From assembly GCF_000826545.1 (NCBI RefSeq), contig NZ_CDME01000002.1, positions 2,117,187-2,181,186 of the forward strand: a stretch of DNA of 64,000 nucleotides, read 5' to 3'. The notes beneath the pieces are model-generated. The model made no database searches. It worked only from the letters and a program-made list of their open reading frames with translations, and was not told the origin of the DNA. The translations under genes and the position numbers were made by a program. Below, in pieces: positions 62,681 to 64,000 of this stretch. Position 1 is the stretch's first letter, and every line of letters begins with the position of its first letter. This stretch comes from Kibdelosporangium sp. MJ126-NF4. GTDB lineage: Bacteria > Actinomycetota > Actinomycetes > Mycobacteriales > Pseudonocardiaceae.

Positions 62681-62934
62681 CCACCCGCGAGGAGGTCTTC
62701 AGCGTGGTACGCGGTGCGGCGCTGGCCGTGGACCCGGCGCTGGAGGCCGATCAGATCCGGCCCGATGTCGCGCTGGCCGACCTCGGATTCAGCTCGCTGG
62801 ACCGGATGGACGTGGTCTGCGACGCGCTGGACCAACTGGGCCTGCCGCTTGATGCCGAGTTGCTTGCCGGGGTGAGCAACCTCGGCGAGCTGGTGGACGC
62901 CGTGCACGCCGCCGCCTGCCGAGCAGCGTCCTGA
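62677..62934 (+). CDS. Discrete acyl carrier protein 2
   Basis: An 85-residue carrier protein whose attachment motif reads DLGFSSLDRMDVV (Ser40); the residue before the modified Ser is Ser rather than the usual Asp. The rest is a normal helical ACP (VFSVVRGAALAV, VVCDALDQLG, LGELVDAVHAAA). GTG start four bases inside the ACP 1 gene; its TGA overlaps the ATG of the HMGS-like gene. Two adjacent but dissimilar ACPs suggest two acyl partners. Confidence 0.9.
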   Translation: MTTREEVFSVVRGAALAVDPALEADQIRPDVALADLGFSSLDRMDVVCDALDQLGLPLDAELLAGVSNLGELVDAVHAAACRAAS

Positions 62935-64000
62935 TGGTCACCATGCCGCCGATCGGGATCCAGGCGATGCATGCCTATGGTGGCAGTGTCTGGCTGGACG
63001 CAGAGGAGCTGTACGCCTCGCGCGAGCTGGACCTGGCCCGGCTCGCCAACATCGGAGTGTCCGCCAAGGGGGTCGCGCTGCCCGACGAGGACACGGTTGC
63101 CATGGCCGCCACCGCGGCATGGCCGGTGCTCGCCGCGTGCGACCCCGCGGCGCGATCCCGGATCCGCGGCCTGATCGTGGCCACCGAGTCCGCTGTGGAC
63201 ATGTCCAAGGGTGTGGGCGCCTACCTGCACCGGCTGCTTGAGCTGCCACGCACGTGCCGCCAGTTCGAGGTCAAGCAGGCCTGTTACGGCGGGGTAGCCG
63301 CGCTGCAGACCGCCGCCGCGCTGGTCGCGACCGACCCGGGATCGACCGTCCTCGTCGTCGCCACTGACCTGCCCGCCTCCACCGCCTCCGGCGGGTACCT
63401 TGAGGCCTGCCAGGGTGTCGGCGCGGTCGCCGCGCTGGTCGGGGTGGACCCGGGAGTCGCGGAACTCGAGCTGGGCACCGCGGGCTGCTACAGCTTCGAG
63501 GTCGCGGACTTCCTCCGGCCGAGGATCGACCTGGAGATCGTGGACACCGACCTGTCGCTGATGGCCTACCTGGACTGCGTCGTCGGCGCGGTCGGCGACC
63601 ATCTCGACCGCAACCCCGGGCGGAACTTCGCGGACTCGTTCGACCTGCTGGCCATGCACACCCCTTTCCCGGGCATGGTGCGTGGCGCACACCGCGCGGT
63701 CATGCGGAAGATGACCGACTTGGACCGCGCGGGCATCGAGGCCGACTTCGACCGTCGGGTCGCACCCTCGCTGAAGGTGCCGGCCAAGGTGGGCAACATC
63801 TACTCGGCGTGCACCCTGCTCGCCATGTACAGCACGATCGTGCGAGCGCAGGCGCCGACGGAGCAGACGCTTGGTGTGTTCAGCTACGGCTCAGGGTGCT
63901 CCTCCGAGTTCTTCGCCGCGCGGGTACCGGCGGGTGCTGGCCAGCTGCTCCCGGCGGCCGACAGGATCGTCGCGGACCGCGACCGGATCACCATCGCCGA
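62934..64000 (+). CDS. HMG-CoA-synthase-like enzyme, 3' end beyond window
   Basis: The first 355 residues are present and remain open at the window end. The three catalytic residues of HMG-CoA synthase are all visible: Glu85 in VATESAVDMSKG, Cys117 in VKQACYGGVAAL and His242 in LLAMHTPFPGMV. Glu and Cys are 32 residues apart as in bacterial HMG-CoA synthases. VGNIYSACTLLAMY and YGSGCSSEFF also fit. In a biosynthetic operon beside discrete ACPs this points to the polyketide beta-branching type (PksG-like) rather than mevalonate synthesis. ATG overlaps the ACP 2 stop (TGATG). Enoyl-CoA-hydratase-like partners would be expected just beyond 64000. Confidence 0.88.
   Translation, partial: MVTMPPIGIQAMHAYGGSVWLDAEELYASRELDLARLANIGVSAKGVALPDEDTVAMAATAAWPVLAACDPAARSRIRGLIVATESAVDMSKGVGAYLHRLLELPRTCRQFEVKQACYGGVAALQTAAALVATDPGSTVLVVATDLPASTASGGYLEACQGVGAVAALVGVDPGVAELELGTAGCYSFEVADFLRPRIDLEIVDTDLSLMAYLDCVVGAVGDHLDRNPGRNFADSFDLLAMHTPFPGMVRGAHRAVMRKMTDLDRAGIEADFDRRVAPSLKVPAKVGNIYSACTLLAMYSTIVRAQAPTEQTLGVFSYGSGCSSEFFAARVPAGAGQLLPAADRIVADRDRITIA

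Noticed and set aside
62934..64000. A second FabH/KAS III enzyme
   Set aside because: The Glu85-Cys117-His242 set and its spacing fit HMG-CoA synthase, not the Cys-His-Asn triad of KAS III.

Overview
The window is high-GC actinobacterial DNA with GTG/TTG starts, four-base ATGA/GTGA gene overlaps and GC-rich third codon positions. It carries actinobacterial families (DUF3159, DUF3710, DUF4193, DUF3039, DUF3099, DUF3093, polyphosphate glucokinase, SigA and SigB). The order 23S rRNA methyltransferase, APC permease, two TrkA proteins, DUF3159, OB-fold protein, hydrolase, DUF3710, dut, DUF3093, DUF4193, LytR_C protein, suhB, ppgK, sigA matches the Mycobacterium tuberculosis Rv2689c-Rv2703 neighbourhood as I know it. 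Together with the accessory content this suggests a Pseudonocardiales member (Amycolatopsis, Kibdelosporangium, Saccharothrix or Lentzea type); species cannot be named from the sequence.

Layout. 1-10.4 kb: a Ser/Thr kinase (cut by the window start) diverging from an ECF sigma factor, a Tat-exported PHP phosphoesterase, a DUF72 protein, a secreted I36-type protein, a two-component system, dxs, and a long Pro/Gln repeat protein. 10.5-24 kb: aldehyde dehydrogenase, rRNA methyltransferase, a KimA-like permease diverging from two TrkA/RCK proteins, then an inserted block (GNAT, AraC, NmrA-like reductase, two secreted haem peroxidases) that contains a 2.2-kb tandem duplication with two gene remnants. 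24-34 kb: the conserved dut-suhB-ppgK-sigA core and an FKBP isomerase. 34-40 kb: small regulatory proteins and a xylose-type ABC operon with its ROK regulator. 40-53.8 kb: SF2 helicase, YihY protein, an RND exporter behind an attenuator-like leader, DUF3039, Spo0M, a Phd/PIN toxin-antitoxin pair, pseudouridine catabolism genes, a methyltransferase, dtd and sigB with an ECF-type promoter.

53.8-64 kb: after a repeat-rich spacer the core gives way to a natural-product cluster that runs off the window. It has a P450, a SAM methyltransferase, a NodU/CmcH-type carbamoyltransferase, and a rightward operon with overlapping genes: SnoaL-like protein, thiamine-diphosphate enzyme, SRPBCC protein, KAS III-like enzyme with the active-site His replaced by Asn, two discrete acyl carrier proteins and an HMG-CoA-synthase-like enzyme. 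This is the most novel-looking part. A ThDP enzyme makes acyloin or acyl units, the ACPs carry acyl groups, and the HMGS-like enzyme installs a beta-branch; P450, methylation and carbamoylation suggest late tailoring. I do not recognise the product.

No rRNA, tRNA, CRISPR array, transposase or integrase was seen.
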